From: Planctomycetota bacterium
GTDB taxonomy: Bacteria > Planctomycetota > UBA1135 > GCA-002686595
Reading direction: 5' to 3'
Assembly: GCA_016709875.1 (NCBI GenBank)
Contig: JADJLZ010000005.1
Coordinates: 186,001-250,000 of the forward strand
DNA length: 64,000 nt
Shown piece by piece: positions 35,749 to 44,261 of this stretch. A model generated the notes under the pieces. It was not told where the DNA came from and ran no database searches. It was given only the letters and a program-made list of their open reading frames with translations. A program made the translations under genes and the position numbers. Position 1 is the first letter of the stretch. Each line of letters opens with the position of its first letter.

Positions 35749-36167
35749 GCACCGTCGGACTCGAGCGCGGCTCGCAGCGATTCAGGCAGCATCGCGAGCT
35801 TCCGCGGCGTGCTGCGCAGATCGATGCACGCGAGCTCGATCGAGCCGCTCGCGACCAGCGTCTGGTCCGAGTCGCGCCAGACCTCCGAGGCGAAGGTGAC
35901 CGAGGCCGGTCCGAGCTTTGCGACCCACGTGCGCACGACGAGCTCGTCCTCGTAGCGCGCCGGCGAGCGGAAGCGCAACTCGGCCTTGCGCACCGGCAGA
36001 GCCCAACCGGAGCGCTCGAATTCAGCGTAGGAGGATCCGCGGGCGGCCATCAACGCGGTGCGGCTCTCCTCGAGATAGAGCAGGTAGTTCGCGTGGTGGA
36101 CCACGCCCATCTGGTCGGTCTCGGCGTAGCGGACCCGCAGGCGGTGCTCGTGGCGGGGAGGGGGCAT
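35745..36167 (-). CDS. Acyl-CoA thioesterase, 4-hydroxybenzoyl-CoA thioesterase (YbgC-like) family
   Basis: This 140-residue hot-dog-fold thioesterase has RVRYAETDQMGVVHHANYLL with the catalytic Asp in the AETDQMG motif, and YLEESRTALMAARG following. The length and motif match YbgC/4HBT enzymes that hydrolyse short acyl-CoA or act with the Tol-Pal envelope system. The substrate is unknown and no tol genes are nearby. ATG 36167 gives the standard N-terminus. Confidence 0.87.
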   Translation of the reverse strand: MPPPRHEHRLRVRYAETDQMGVVHHANYLLYLEESRTALMAARGSSYAEFERSGWALPVRKAELRFRSPARYEDELVVRTWVAKLGPASVTFASEVWRDSDQTLVASGSIELACIDLRSTPRKLAMLPESLRAALESDGA

Positions 36168-36255
36168 CCAGGGATGATCGCACGCCCGCGTCCCGGGCTC
36201 CAGCGCCGGAGCCCTTGGCGCTCGATGGGCCCTGCTGTTAGAACCTCGGGAGATC

Positions 36256-37101
36256 ATGAGCTGGCCCTCCGCCCAGAAGAACGTCCCGCGCGGGGACCCG
36301 ACGGTCGCCGCGGTGCTGACCTGGATCCTCCCGGGAGCGGGGCACTTCTACCTGGGGATGCCGGTCTTCGGCCTGGTCGCCTTTCTTGTGGTGCAGGGCC
36401 TGTACTGGATCGGCCTCCAGCTCTCGCACGGCATGCTCTTCGAGTACCTCGAGCCCGATCTGCGCAGCGCCTTCGCCGGCGTGCTGACGCCCGAGGTCGG
36501 AAACCTCGGCGGGCTCGTGTACCACATGAAGACCTACGGCTACGGGTTGCCGTTCATGCGGCCCTGGCCGGACGCGATGTGGATCGGGTGCTGGATGACC
36601 GCGTGCAGCGGGATCGTCAACGCCTGCCTGATGGTGCGCGCTCACAGCGATGCGCGCGCGCCGAAGAACGCCGCCGACCCGGGTTTCGCGCGCATCGCGC
36701 CGCCGGTGCTCGCCGCCTGGGCCCTGCCCGGCCTGGGTCACTGGATGCAGGGGCGCAAGCTGCGCGGTGTGCTCTTCTTCGTCCTCCTGGTGGGCCTGCT
36801 GGTGCTCGGCACCGCGCTCGCCGAGGGCTCCAACCTCTCGCGCGAGCGGCACTTCTACTACTGGGCCGGTCAGTTCCTCGCGGGACTTCCCGGGCTCGTG
36901 CTCGAGGGGCTCTTCGGCCGCGGAGCCGTGACCCACGACATCGCGTACGCGGACGCGGGGCTGGACCTTGCCTGCCTCGCGGGACTGCTGAACGTGCTCG
37001 CGCTGATGGACGTGTACGCCTACGGCGAGAAGCGCGCGCTCGAGCCGCAGCCCGAACCCACGACCCAGGCGGCCGCGCCGAGTGCGGTGAACGCGCCATG
37101 A
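36256..37101 (+). CDS. Multi-pass membrane protein with duplicated LPGxGH motif
   Basis: This 281-residue integral membrane protein is built of two similar halves. Each starts with a helix carrying LPGAGHFYLG (residues ~25-34) or LPGLGHWMQG (~158-167), a TM2-domain-like motif. About six membrane segments are visible. It resembles a planctomycete family listed as DUF6677, but that name is from memory. The function is unknown. The stop overlaps the next start (ATGA), forming a two-gene unit with a small membrane protein. Confidence 0.72.
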   Translation: MSWPSAQKNVPRGDPTVAAVLTWILPGAGHFYLGMPVFGLVAFLVVQGLYWIGLQLSHGMLFEYLEPDLRSAFAGVLTPEVGNLGGLVYHMKTYGYGLPFMRPWPDAMWIGCWMTACSGIVNACLMVRAHSDARAPKNAADPGFARIAPPVLAAWALPGLGHWMQGRKLRGVLFFVLLVGLLVLGTALAEGSNLSRERHFYYWAGQFLAGLPGLVLEGLFGRGAVTHDIAYADAGLDLACLAGLLNVLALMDVYAYGEKRALEPQPEPTTQAAAPSAVNAP

Positions 37102-37298
37102 TCGATCCCATCCCCCATGCGCTCCTGTTCGTGCTCGCGGCCACGGCGATCGTGTTCGCGGGAGCGACGTTCACGGACCTGCACGACGGTCCGCTCCTGC
37201 GCGGCCTGGCGAAGAAGCTCGCCTGGTTCTGCGGTTGGTGCGCGGTCGTCTGCGCGCTGATGCTGCTCGTCGAACACACGCTCGCCGCTACTCGCTGA
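37098..37298 (+). CDS. Small two-TM membrane protein, partner of the preceding gene
   Basis: This 66-residue protein has two hydrophobic segments (IPHALLFVLAATAIVFAGAT and WFCGWCAVVCALMLLVEHTL). ATG 37098 overlaps the upstream stop as ATGA, so it is probably translated together with the LPGxGH membrane protein. The last 11 bases overlap the convergent dprA stop. No family is recognised. Confidence 0.65.
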   Translation: MIDPIPHALLFVLAATAIVFAGATFTDLHDGPLLRGLAKKLAWFCGWCAVVCALMLLVEHTLAATR

Positions 37299-38169
37299 GC
37301 TCGGAGCGCTCGCGCAGGCGGAAGAGTCCTCCGGGCGTGCGGGCGACGCGGCCGGCCATCTCGGCCTCGACGAGTTCGACGATCACGCTGGTGAGCGGTC
37401 GGTGCGTTCGGCGCGAGAGCTCGTCTGCCGTGAGCGTCTCGCCGCGCAGCTCCGCGAGCACGAGCGAGTCCGGCGCGCGCTCGGCCTGCGAGATGGCTTC
37501 CGGCGCCTGGGAGCCCAGACCGAGGTCGGCGAGCACTTCCTCGGGATCCTCGAGCAGGCGCGCGCCCTCGCGCAGCAGCCGGTGGCATCCGCGCGCCATC
37601 GGGTGGTCGACGCGGCCCGGCAGCGCGAAGACTTCGCGCCCTTGATCGGCGGCCCAGCGCGCGGTGATCAGCGAGCCCGAGGCGTGTGCGGCTTCGATCA
37701 CGAGCACGGCGCTCGAGAGCGCCGAGATCAGCCGGTTGCGCAGCGGGAAGTGATGCGGCCGCGGCGCCTCCTCGGGCGCGTGCTCGGAGAGGAACAGGCC
37801 CTCGGCGAGGATGCGCGGCAGCAACTCGCACTCCGGCCAGGGCCGTGCGACGCCATTCCCGAGCACGGCGATCGTCCGACCGCCGGCCTCGAGGGCCGCG
37901 CGGTGCGCAGCCTGGTCGATGCCGCGCGCGTAGCCCGAGACGACGACCACCCCGTTCTCGGCGAGCGCTCGCGCGAAGCGCCGCGCCTGCGCCTCGCCGT
38001 AGGGAGTGGGGGAGCGTGAGCCGACGAGGGCCACGCGCTTGGCCGGCGCGAGCACCTCGACCTGGCCGCGCAGCCAGAGCGATTCGGGCGGGGCGTCGAT
38101 CGTGCGCAACTCCTCGGGCCAATGTTGCGATGCGGGCCGGATGTGCAGGGGGAGGTCGGCGAGTTCCAC
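37288..38169 (-). CDS. dprA: DNA-processing protein DprA
   Basis: This 293-residue DprA/Smf protein binds ssDNA and loads RecA during natural transformation. The Rossmann-fold core shows VALVGSRSPTPYGEAQAR, VVVSGYARGIDQAAHRAAL, FPLRNRLISALSSAVLVIEA and the ending GREVFALPG. A C-terminal winged-helix (DML1-like) domain follows (GETLTADELSRRTHRPLTSV). GTG 38169 is the most upstream start that keeps family-like sequence; the N-terminal SAM domain found in some DprA proteins is absent. It is convergent with the small membrane protein gene (11-bp overlap). Confidence 0.9.
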   Translation of the reverse strand: MELADLPLHIRPASQHWPEELRTIDAPPESLWLRGQVEVLAPAKRVALVGSRSPTPYGEAQARRFARALAENGVVVVSGYARGIDQAAHRAALEAGGRTIAVLGNGVARPWPECELLPRILAEGLFLSEHAPEEAPRPHHFPLRNRLISALSSAVLVIEAAHASGSLITARWAADQGREVFALPGRVDHPMARGCHRLLREGARLLEDPEEVLADLGLGSQAPEAISQAERAPDSLVLAELRGETLTADELSRRTHRPLTSVIVELVEAEMAGRVARTPGGLFRLRERSELSE

Positions 38170-38304
38170 ACCCTGAAGACGTCCGGAGTCACCGCAGGTT
38201 GCGCTTCGCGCGGCGATTTTTCCGCGCGCGTGCACGAACTCGAAACGCCCGCGGGGGTGGCTGCGTAGAGGGGGGCTCGGCGATGTCCCCCGCCTCCCGA
38301 CTCG

Positions 38305-38661
38305 ATGACCCAACACCAAAGTTCCCTGTGCTGTGCGCTGCTCCTCTCCTTCGGCCTCTCGGGCTGCCTGATCGGCGCCAACTCGCACTCCGAGAAGACG
38401 GGCCGCTACGTCAGCCATGAGACGCTGGCCCAGATCCAACCCGGCCGCGAGGAGGAGTTCGTCCTCAGCCTGCTCGGCGAGCCGACCTCGCGCAGCGTCG
38501 CCGGGGAGACGACGCAGATCTGGAAGTGGGAGTACCACAGCCGCGAGAAGCGCGAGGACGCGCTGATCCTGGTGCTCGCCTCCGAGAAGACGACCGAGGT
38601 GCGCAGCACGACCTACGTCCTGTTCGAGGCGGGCAAGGTCGAGAAGGTCTGGCAGGACTAG
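38305..38661 (+). CDS. Lipoprotein with SmpA/BamE-like domain
   Basis: This 118-residue lipoprotein has signal sequence MTQHQSSLCCALLLSFGLSG followed by the lipobox cysteine (LSGC). Residues ~38-115 (LAQIQPGREEEFVLSLLGEP, TQIWKWEYHS, YVLFEAGKVEKVW) have the alternating pattern of the SmpA/OmlA (BamE) fold. A role in the outer envelope is plausible. A specific BAM role is not established for this lineage. It is convergent with the HEAT-repeat gene, 13 bp apart. Confidence 0.72.
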   Translation: MTQHQSSLCCALLLSFGLSGCLIGANSHSEKTGRYVSHETLAQIQPGREEEFVLSLLGEPTSRSVAGETTQIWKWEYHSREKREDALILVLASEKTTEVRSTTYVLFEAGKVEKVWQD

Positions 38662-38674
38662 CCCGCGCGCCGCA

Positions 38675-39448
38675 TCACGAGCCGGGTCGGTCGCCGCGTC
38701 CGCGATCGGCCCGCTTCGTCGGCCGCGCGTCGTACTCCATGTCGCCCCAGTAGGTCTTCCACTTGCGCGCGAGGTCCGTCGGGAGTTCCGTCGGCCGCGC
38801 GTCGAACTTCAGCTCGGAGCGGTGCTCGTTCCACCAGCTCTGCCAGCCCTCGGGCGAGTTCCCGCGGTCGACGCCCGACTCGGAGACCAGCGCCAGGCGG
38901 AAGTCCGGCATCGAGGCCGCCAGCCTCGCCGCGCTCGCGGATTTCATCAGATCGATCAGCTTGTCGACGGCTTCGCGTGTGCGGATGCGGCCCAGTCCGA
39001 GGATGCGCGCCTGGATCACCGGCGCCTCGTCGTCTGACCAGGCGTCCTCGCCCAGGATGCGCACCGAGGACGGATCGCCGTATTGGCCGATCGCGCGCAG
39101 CAATGCGGCGTGCAGCTCCGGGAGCTTTCGCAAGGGCTTTTCCTCGCGCGCGGCGGACTGCAGTTCCTTCAGCGCGTCGGGATGCGCGACGAAGCGCAGC
39201 GCCTCGATCGCGGCGCGCTGCACGTCGGGCTCCTTGTCGCGCAATGCGCGCGCGACGAGCTTGACCACGGCCGGATCCGGCACGTTTCCCTGCGCCAGCA
39301 GCACTCGCGCGCGCTCGGGCGCGGAGTCGCTCTTGGCGGCCTTCTCCAGTTCGGCGACGGCCGTCTTCACGCGCGCGGGATCCGGCGGCGGCCGGACGTC
39401 GTCTGCGCGGGCGAAGAGGCACAGCAGGAGGGACAGGGTTCTGAACAT
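38675..39448 (-). CDS. HEAT-repeat-containing exported protein
   Basis: This 257-residue protein has a short hydrophobic leader (MFRTLSLLLCLFARADD). Helical repeats include VVKLVARALRDKEPDVQRAA, IEALRFVAHPDALKEL and ALLRAIGQYGDPSSVRILGE, of the HEAT/PBS-lyase type. A C-terminal tail has EGWQSWWNEHRSELKFD, a motif common at the end of planctomycete HEAT proteins. The ATG at 39448 lies inside the arm of a perfect inverted repeat. A second in-frame ATG at 39484, in the other arm, would add MQAGAPKCAPAC. The function is unknown; protein scaffolding is inferred. Confidence 0.72.
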   Translation of the reverse strand: MFRTLSLLLCLFARADDVRPPPDPARVKTAVAELEKAAKSDSAPERARVLLAQGNVPDPAVVKLVARALRDKEPDVQRAAIEALRFVAHPDALKELQSAAREEKPLRKLPELHAALLRAIGQYGDPSSVRILGEDAWSDDEAPVIQARILGLGRIRTREAVDKLIDLMKSASAARLAASMPDFRLALVSESGVDRGNSPEGWQSWWNEHRSELKFDARPTELPTDLARKWKTYWGDMEYDARPTKRADRGRGDRPGS

Positions 39449-39485
39449 GCAGGCTGGCGCGCACTTGGGCGCGCCAGCCTGCATG
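39446..39485. repeat. Perfect 17-bp inverted repeat overlapping the HEAT gene start
   Basis: The left arm 39446-39462 (CATGCAGGCTGGCGCGC) pairs exactly with the right arm 39469-39485 around the 6-nt loop ACTTGG. It begins 27 bases after the clpC stop on the minus strand and includes the start codon of the next gene. No U-run follows. It may act as a clpC terminator or 3' stabiliser, or as a structure that hides the downstream start. Confidence 0.8.
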
Positions 39486-39512
39486 TGATAGCAGCCGGAC
39501 CCGAGCCTGGGT

Positions 39513-42047
39513 TCAGGATTCGGGCGTCGCCGTCGCGGGAGCGGGTTCGGGTTCGACGGCTTCGTGCTTGAAGGCGATGCCCTCGCCCTTCTCGTCGAGG
39601 CTGACCGTGATCCGGTCCTTGCCGGTGAAGCTCGTGCGCAGCAGGTCCTCGGCCAGCGGGTCCTCGATGAAGCGCTCGATGGCGCGGCGCAACGGCCGGG
39701 CACCGTAGTCCTCGTTGAAGCCCTTGGAGATGAGGAAGTCGATCGCGTTGGGGTCGAGGACGAGGTCCACGCCCTTCTCGGCGATGCGGCGGCGCACTTC
39801 GCGCATCTGGAGCAGCACGATGCGCTGCAGGTCCTCGTGCGTGAGCTGGTTGAAGACGATCAGTTCGTCGACGCGGTTCAGGAACTCGGGTCGGAAGTAG
39901 CGCTCGACCTCGATCATCACGTCGGCGCGCATGCGCTTCTGCTTCTCTTCTCCGGTGAGCTTCTGTGCCGCGCCGGAGAGGCGGTCGAAGCCGAGCTTCG
40001 CGCCTTGCTTCATCTGCTGCGAGCCAAGGTTGCTCGTCATGATCAGGATCACGTTGCGGAAGTCGACGTGGCGCCCGAAGGAGTCCGTCAGCCGTCCTTC
40101 CTCCATGATCTGCAGCAGCATGTTGAAGACGTCGGGGTGCGCCTTCTCGATTTCATCGAGGAGCACCACCGAGTACGGCCGGCGACGCACCTTCTCGGTG
40201 AGCTGGCCGCCCTCTTCGTAGCCGACGTAGCCCGGAGGCGCGCCGACCAGTCGCGAGGCGTTGTGCTTCTCCATGTACTCGCTCATGTCCATGGTGATCA
40301 CCGCGTCTTCGGTGCCGAACATGAACTTCGCGAGCTGCTTGCAGAGGTAGGTCTTGCCCACGCCCGAGGGGCCGAGGAAGACGAAGGAGCCCATCGGCCG
40401 GCGCGGGTCCTTGAGACCCGAGCGCGAACGGCGCACCGCGCGCGCGATGGCCTTGATCGCCTCCTCCTGGTTGATCACGGTCGAGCCGAGCTCGGCTTCC
40501 ATCTGCAGCAAACGTTCGGCTTCGGCCTTTTCGAGGCGCGTGAGCGGGATGCCGGTCATCTTGGAGACCGTCTCCGCGATCACATCCGCGTTGACCTCGC
40601 CGACCTGTTCCTTGTCGGCCTGCTCCGTGCGCCAGCGCTTCTGCATCTCTTCCTTGTTGCGCTTGAGCTGGTAGGCCTTGTCGCGCAGCTGAGCTGCCTT
40701 TTCGAAGTCCTGGGCCGAGACGGCCTCGTCCTTGGCGCGCTCCAGACGCTCGATCTCGAGCGACACCTCGCGCATGTCGGGCGGCGCGACCATCGACTTG
40801 ATGCGCACGCGCGCGCCCGCTTCGTCGATCACGTCGATCGCCTTGTCCGGCAGGAAGCGGTTGTTGATGTAGCGCGTCGAGAGCTCGACCGCGAGGCCGA
40901 GCGCCTCGTCCGTGTAGTGCACGCGATGGTGCGCCTCGTACTTGTCGCGCAAGCCCTTCAGGATCTCGATCGTCTCGGTCGGCGTCGGGGGCTCGACCAT
41001 GACCGACTGGAAGCGGCGCTCGAGCGCGCCGTCCTTCTCGATGTGCTTGCGGTACTCGTCCAGCGTCGTCGCGCCGATGCACTGGATCTCGCCGCGCGAC
41101 AGCGCCGGCTTGAGCACGTTGCTGGCGTCGATCGCGCCCTCGGCGCCGCCCGCGCCGACGAGCGTGTGCAGTTCGTCGATGAAGAGCACTACGTCCTTGA
41201 CGCGGCGCACCTCGGTCATGACGGCCTTGATGCGCTCCTCGAACTGGCCGCGGTACTTGGTGCCGGCGACCATCAGCGCGAGGTCGAGCACGACCATGCG
41301 CTTGTTGCGCAGGATGTCGGGCACGCGGTTCTCGACGATCTGCTGCGCGAGGCCCTCGACGATGGCGGTCTTGCCGACGCCCGGCTCGCCGAGCAGCACG
41401 GGGTTGTTCTTCGTGCGGCGCGAGAGGATCTGGACCACGCGCTCGATCTCGTTGGCGCGGCCGATCACGGCGTCGAGCTTGCCTTCGCGGGCGAGTTCGG
41501 TCAGGTCGCGCCCGAAGGAGTCGAGCGCGGGCGTCTTGCTCTTCGAGTTCGACTGGTGCTGGGTCGGTTCGGAGGACGGGGTGCCTTCCTCTTCCTCTTC
41601 CTCCTCGCGGTCGGCGCCCAGGAAGTCGAGGACCTCCTCGCGCACGTCCTCGAGCTTGACGCCGAGGTTCATCAGCACCTGCGCGGCGATGCCCTCGTTC
41701 TCCTTGATCAGGCCGAGCAGCAGGTGCTCCGTCCCGATGTAGTTGTGGCCGAGGTTCGAGGCCTCCTCCATCGAGAGCTCGAGCACCTTCTTGGCGCGCG
41801 GGGTGAAGGGCAGCTGGCCCATCGTCACCATCGAGGGACCGGTCTTGACGATCTTCTCGACCTCGGCGCGGATCTTGTTCAGATCGATGCCCATGTTCTT
41901 GAGCACGTTGGCGGCGACGCCGCTCCCTTCCTGGACGAGACCCAGGAGGATGTGCTCGGTGCCCAGGTACTCGTGGTTGAAGCGCTGGGCCTCCTGTCGG
42001 GCCAGGTTCATCACCTTCTTGGCGCGGTCGGTGAAGCGATCGAACAT
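39513..42047 (-). CDS. clpC: ATP-dependent Clp protease ATP-binding subunit ClpC
   Basis: This 844-residue AAA+ unfoldase has two N-terminal Clp_N repeats (residues ~1-145: RFNHEYLGTEHILLGLVQEG, NLGHNYIGTEHLLLGLIKE) and an acidic linker. AAA-1 has Walker A GEPGVGKT at 220-227. A middle domain includes the UVR motif (ERAKDEAVSAQDFEKAAQLR), which defines ClpC. AAA-2 has GPSGVGKT and VVLLDEIEKAHPDVFN. It feeds substrates to ClpP, which is not in the window. ATG 42047 gives the canonical MFDRFTDRAKKV start. It is preceded by a terminator, so it is probably transcribed separately from mcsA. Confidence 0.95.
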   Translation of the reverse strand: MFDRFTDRAKKVMNLARQEAQRFNHEYLGTEHILLGLVQEGSGVAANVLKNMGIDLNKIRAEVEKIVKTGPSMVTMGQLPFTPRAKKVLELSMEEASNLGHNYIGTEHLLLGLIKENEGIAAQVLMNLGVKLEDVREEVLDFLGADREEEEEEEGTPSSEPTQHQSNSKSKTPALDSFGRDLTELAREGKLDAVIGRANEIERVVQILSRRTKNNPVLLGEPGVGKTAIVEGLAQQIVENRVPDILRNKRMVVLDLALMVAGTKYRGQFEERIKAVMTEVRRVKDVVLFIDELHTLVGAGGAEGAIDASNVLKPALSRGEIQCIGATTLDEYRKHIEKDGALERRFQSVMVEPPTPTETIEILKGLRDKYEAHHRVHYTDEALGLAVELSTRYINNRFLPDKAIDVIDEAGARVRIKSMVAPPDMREVSLEIERLERAKDEAVSAQDFEKAAQLRDKAYQLKRNKEEMQKRWRTEQADKEQVGEVNADVIAETVSKMTGIPLTRLEKAEAERLLQMEAELGSTVINQEEAIKAIARAVRRSRSGLKDPRRPMGSFVFLGPSGVGKTYLCKQLAKFMFGTEDAVITMDMSEYMEKHNASRLVGAPPGYVGYEEGGQLTEKVRRRPYSVVLLDEIEKAHPDVFNMLLQIMEEGRLTDSFGRHVDFRNVILIMTSNLGSQQMKQGAKLGFDRLSGAAQKLTGEEKQKRMRADVMIEVERYFRPEFLNRVDELIVFNQLTHEDLQRIVLLQMREVRRRIAEKGVDLVLDPNAIDFLISKGFNEDYGARPLRRAIERFIEDPLAEDLLRTSFTGKDRITVSLDEKGEGIAFKHEAVEPEPAPATATPES

Positions 42048-42124
42048 GGGATTCTCAGACGTCGCTCTAGAGTGGATAGGAGTCCCCGGGAACACCTGAG
42101 GGCGCCCCGCGGGAGGGGTGATGG

Positions 42125-42152
42125 TAGCTAACTCCAGTGTTTCGGCGTTCAA
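42125..42152 (-). promoter_or_regulatory. Candidate promoter of clpC
   Basis: On the minus strand TTGAAC (42152-42147) and TAGCTA (42130-42125) are 16 bases apart, about 80 bases before ATG 42047. They lie downstream of the mcsA terminator. A CCCGGGG direct repeat (also partly palindromic) immediately upstream at about 42157-42176 could be an operator. Neither CIRCE nor a CtsR-type box is visible. Confidence 0.3.
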
Positions 42153-42197
42153 GGGTCCCGGGGTTTATCCCGGGGCACGCTCGAGTCCGCAATTGTG

Positions 42198-42234
42198 AAA
42201 AAAAGTGCCGCGGGCGCCCTGCCCCGTCGGGCAC
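42198..42234 (-). terminator. Rho-independent terminator after mcsA
   Basis: Immediately after the mcsA stop, the minus strand reads a GC-rich stem (GTGCC at 42234 pairing with GGCAC at 42205), followed by seven T residues (42204-42198). This is a textbook intrinsic terminator separating mcsA from clpC. Confidence 0.85.
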
Positions 42235-42756
42235 TCAGACCCCGCCGCCGCCCTCGAGGGCGCGGATCTCGTCCCGCAGGCGAGCGGCGCTCTCGTAGGC
42301 CTCCGAGCGGATCGCATGCTCGAGTTCCTGACGCAGGAGCTCGACGCGCTCGTCCCCAGGGGCACCCGCGGAAGTGCCCGGAATCCGGCCCGAATGCTGG
42401 ACCGAGCCGTGCACGCGTTCGAGCACTTCGCCGAGCTCGGTGCGGAAGACTTCGTAGTCGCGCGAGCAGCCCAGGCGGCCCTTCTTGCGAAACTCCTCGA
42501 GCGTCATCCCGCATGAGGGACAGGCGGGGCCGGACTTCTTGCGCGCCTGGTTCGCGGAGAGCTGCAGCAGTTTCCAGATGTCGACCGGCGACTTCTTCGC
42601 CGCGGGCGCGTGCGGCAGGTCGAGGGCCTGCGCGCAGACCTCGCACAAGCTCAGCTCGTGCACGCCGGGCTTTTGGGGCTCGGTGCTCGTGGCCGCCGGC
42701 TCGATCTCGGTGACGAGCACGGTCGCTTCGTTCTTCTGGCACTTCTGACAGATCAT
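42235..42756 (-). CDS. mcsA: McsA-type zinc-binding UVR-motif protein (Clp adaptor/co-activator)
   Basis: This 173-residue protein has CXXC zinc pairs at the N-terminus (CQKC at 3-6 and CEVC) and a second set in CPSCGMTLEEFRKKGRLGC. It ends in a UVR motif (ELEHAIRSEAYESAARLRDE). This is the layout of McsA, which in Firmicutes activates the arginine kinase McsB and helps ClpC. Here clpC is the next gene downstream, but mcsB is not present between or around them. ATG 42756 follows a GC-rich hairpin (42764-42781) by 7 bases. A terminator follows the stop. Confidence 0.87.
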   Translation of the reverse strand: MICQKCQKNEATVLVTEIEPAATSTEPQKPGVHELSLCEVCAQALDLPHAPAAKKSPVDIWKLLQLSANQARKKSGPACPSCGMTLEEFRKKGRLGCSRDYEVFRTELGEVLERVHGSVQHSGRIPGTSAGAPGDERVELLRQELEHAIRSEAYESAARLRDEIRALEGGGGV

Positions 42757-42789
42757 GAGTGGACCCGGCCCTCGGGCCGGGAGGGCACA

Positions 42790-42818
42790 CCTATAACCCC
42801 TGTTCCGCGTATCGTCGA
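42790..42818 (-). promoter_or_regulatory. Candidate promoter of mcsA
   Basis: On the minus strand TCGACG (42818-42813) and TATAGG (42795-42790) are separated by 17 bases, about 35 bases before the mcsA start. A GGGCCGC/GCGGCCC hairpin at 42827-42846 just upstream could end murD transcription, though it lacks a U-run. The promoter match is partial. Confidence 0.3.
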
Positions 42819-42857
42819 GCCCAAGGGGGCCGCTGGAGCGCGGCCCGAGCGCGGGGC

Positions 42858-44261
42858 TCAGCTTGGGAGCGCCCGGCGAAAGGCCAGGGCGCGTTCCCGG
42901 AAGTTCAGGAAGGCGTCGAAACTCGCGCAGGCGGGGGAGAAGAGCAGCTCCTCCCCGGGCTGCATGAGCTCGAAGGCGCTCTGGACCGAATCGTCCAGCG
43001 CACGCGCCACAAAACACTCGACGCCGGCGGTGCGCAGAACCGCGGGCAGGCTCTCGACTGCGGCTCCGAAGACTCCCACGCGCCGCGCGCGGCCGACGAG
43101 CGCCTGCGCCAGTTCCTCGAAGGGGAGCTGCTTGGGCTGACCGCCCAGGAGCAGCGTGAAGCCCGGGTGCATCGAGCGCACCGCAGAGATCGTCGAGTCC
43201 GGGGTGGTGGAGACGCCGTTGTCGATCACGCGGTGGCCGCGGAACAGGCCCAGATCCTGCATGCGGTGCGGCAATCCGACGAGGCTCGGAATGGACTTCG
43301 CGAGGGCCTGCGCGGGCGCGCCGAGCACGCGCGCGAGCCCGAGGGCGGCGAGCGTGTTCTCGCGCTGGAACTCGCCCGGCAGTCGCAGCTGATCGACTTG
43401 GCCCAGCGGTTCGTCGTGCAGACGAAAGCAGCCGTCCCGGATCGAGAGGCCGCGCGGCGAAGCGCGTGTCGACCACAGATCGAGCCGCTGCCAGGATCCC
43501 GGACGCCAGTTCGCGAGGCGCGGGCACTCCGCAGGCAGGACCGCAGTCCCCGCGCTGGAGTCGACGAGTTCGAGGATGCGCCGCTTGGCAGCGGCGTAGG
43601 CCTCGAGCGTGCCGTGCCGTTCGAGGTGGTCGGCGAGCACGTTGGTCACCGCGACGGCCTCGACGCGCGCCTTGCGCCCCGCGCTCGTGCTCGAAGGCAG
43701 CGCCTCGAGCTGGTAGGAGGAGAGCTCCAGCACGACGACGTCGCGCTCGGTCAGCGAGTCCGCTTCCTCGACCAGCGAGCGGCCGATGTTGCCGCCCAGA
43801 TGCGCGGGGAATCCCGCTCCGCACAGCAGTTGGTGCAGCGTGTGGCAGGTCGAGCTCTTGCCCTGTGTTCCGGTTACGGCGACCACGCGCGCGGGGCACA
43901 ATTCGAGGAAGAACTCGATCTCCGAAGCGATCGGAACACCCGCGGAGCGCGCCAACTGGAGGTAGCGGTTCCTCGGTGCGACCGCCGGGTTGGCGACCAC
44001 CAGCTCGGCCTGCGCGAAATCCTCGTCGTGGTGCGCGCCCAGGACAAAGCGCAGCGGCAGCCCCGCGAGTTCGCGCAGCGCGGGCTCCAGCTCGACCTCG
44101 CCGCGCAGGTCGGTGACCGTGACCTGCGCGCCGCGCCGCGCGAGGAAGCGCGCGACACTCGCTCCGCCTCCGAAGAGTCCCAGGCCCATCACCGTGACCC
44201 TGCGGCCGCCGAGCTCGGAGAGCGGCGGATGCGCAGGGCCTGTCGAGGCGTCGGCGCTCAC
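42858..44261 (-). CDS. murD: UDP-N-acetylmuramoyl-L-alanine--D-glutamate ligase MurD
   Basis: This 467-residue Mur ligase adds D-Glu to UDP-MurNAc-L-Ala in the cytoplasm. The N-terminal domain reads RVTVMGLGLFGGGASVARFL, followed by the ATP loop AVTGTQGKSSTCHTLHQLL and ELSSYQLEAL. NVLADHLERHGTLEAYAAAK comes next, and the C-terminal domain has RMQDLGLFRGHRVIDNGVST and ELLFSPACASFDAFLNFRER. The P-loop has TQGKS where most MurD proteins have TNGKT. The start GTG 44261 overlaps the upstream lipoprotein stop (GTGA). An isolated murD outside a dcw cluster is notable but not unusual in planctomycetes. Confidence 0.9.
   Translation of the reverse strand: MSADASTGPAHPPLSELGGRRVTVMGLGLFGGGASVARFLARRGAQVTVTDLRGEVELEPALRELAGLPLRFVLGAHHDEDFAQAELVVANPAVAPRNRYLQLARSAGVPIASEIEFFLELCPARVVAVTGTQGKSSTCHTLHQLLCGAGFPAHLGGNIGRSLVEEADSLTERDVVVLELSSYQLEALPSSTSAGRKARVEAVAVTNVLADHLERHGTLEAYAAAKRRILELVDSSAGTAVLPAECPRLANWRPGSWQRLDLWSTRASPRGLSIRDGCFRLHDEPLGQVDQLRLPGEFQRENTLAALGLARVLGAPAQALAKSIPSLVGLPHRMQDLGLFRGHRVIDNGVSTTPDSTISAVRSMHPGFTLLLGGQPKQLPFEELAQALVGRARRVGVFGAAVESLPAVLRTAGVECFVARALDDSVQSAFELMQPGEELLFSPACASFDAFLNFRERALAFRRALPS

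Noticed and set aside
39564..42131. An 855-codon plus-strand open frame opposite clpC
   Set aside because: It is a mirror of clpC codons with low-complexity composition (many Val-Leu-Asp-His runs) and no recognisable fold.
42048..42197. CIRCE or CtsR operator upstream of clpC
   Set aside because: Neither the TTAGCACTC-N9-GAGTGCTAA repeat nor a CtsR heptad repeat is present; only a CCCGGGG repeat of unknown meaning is seen.
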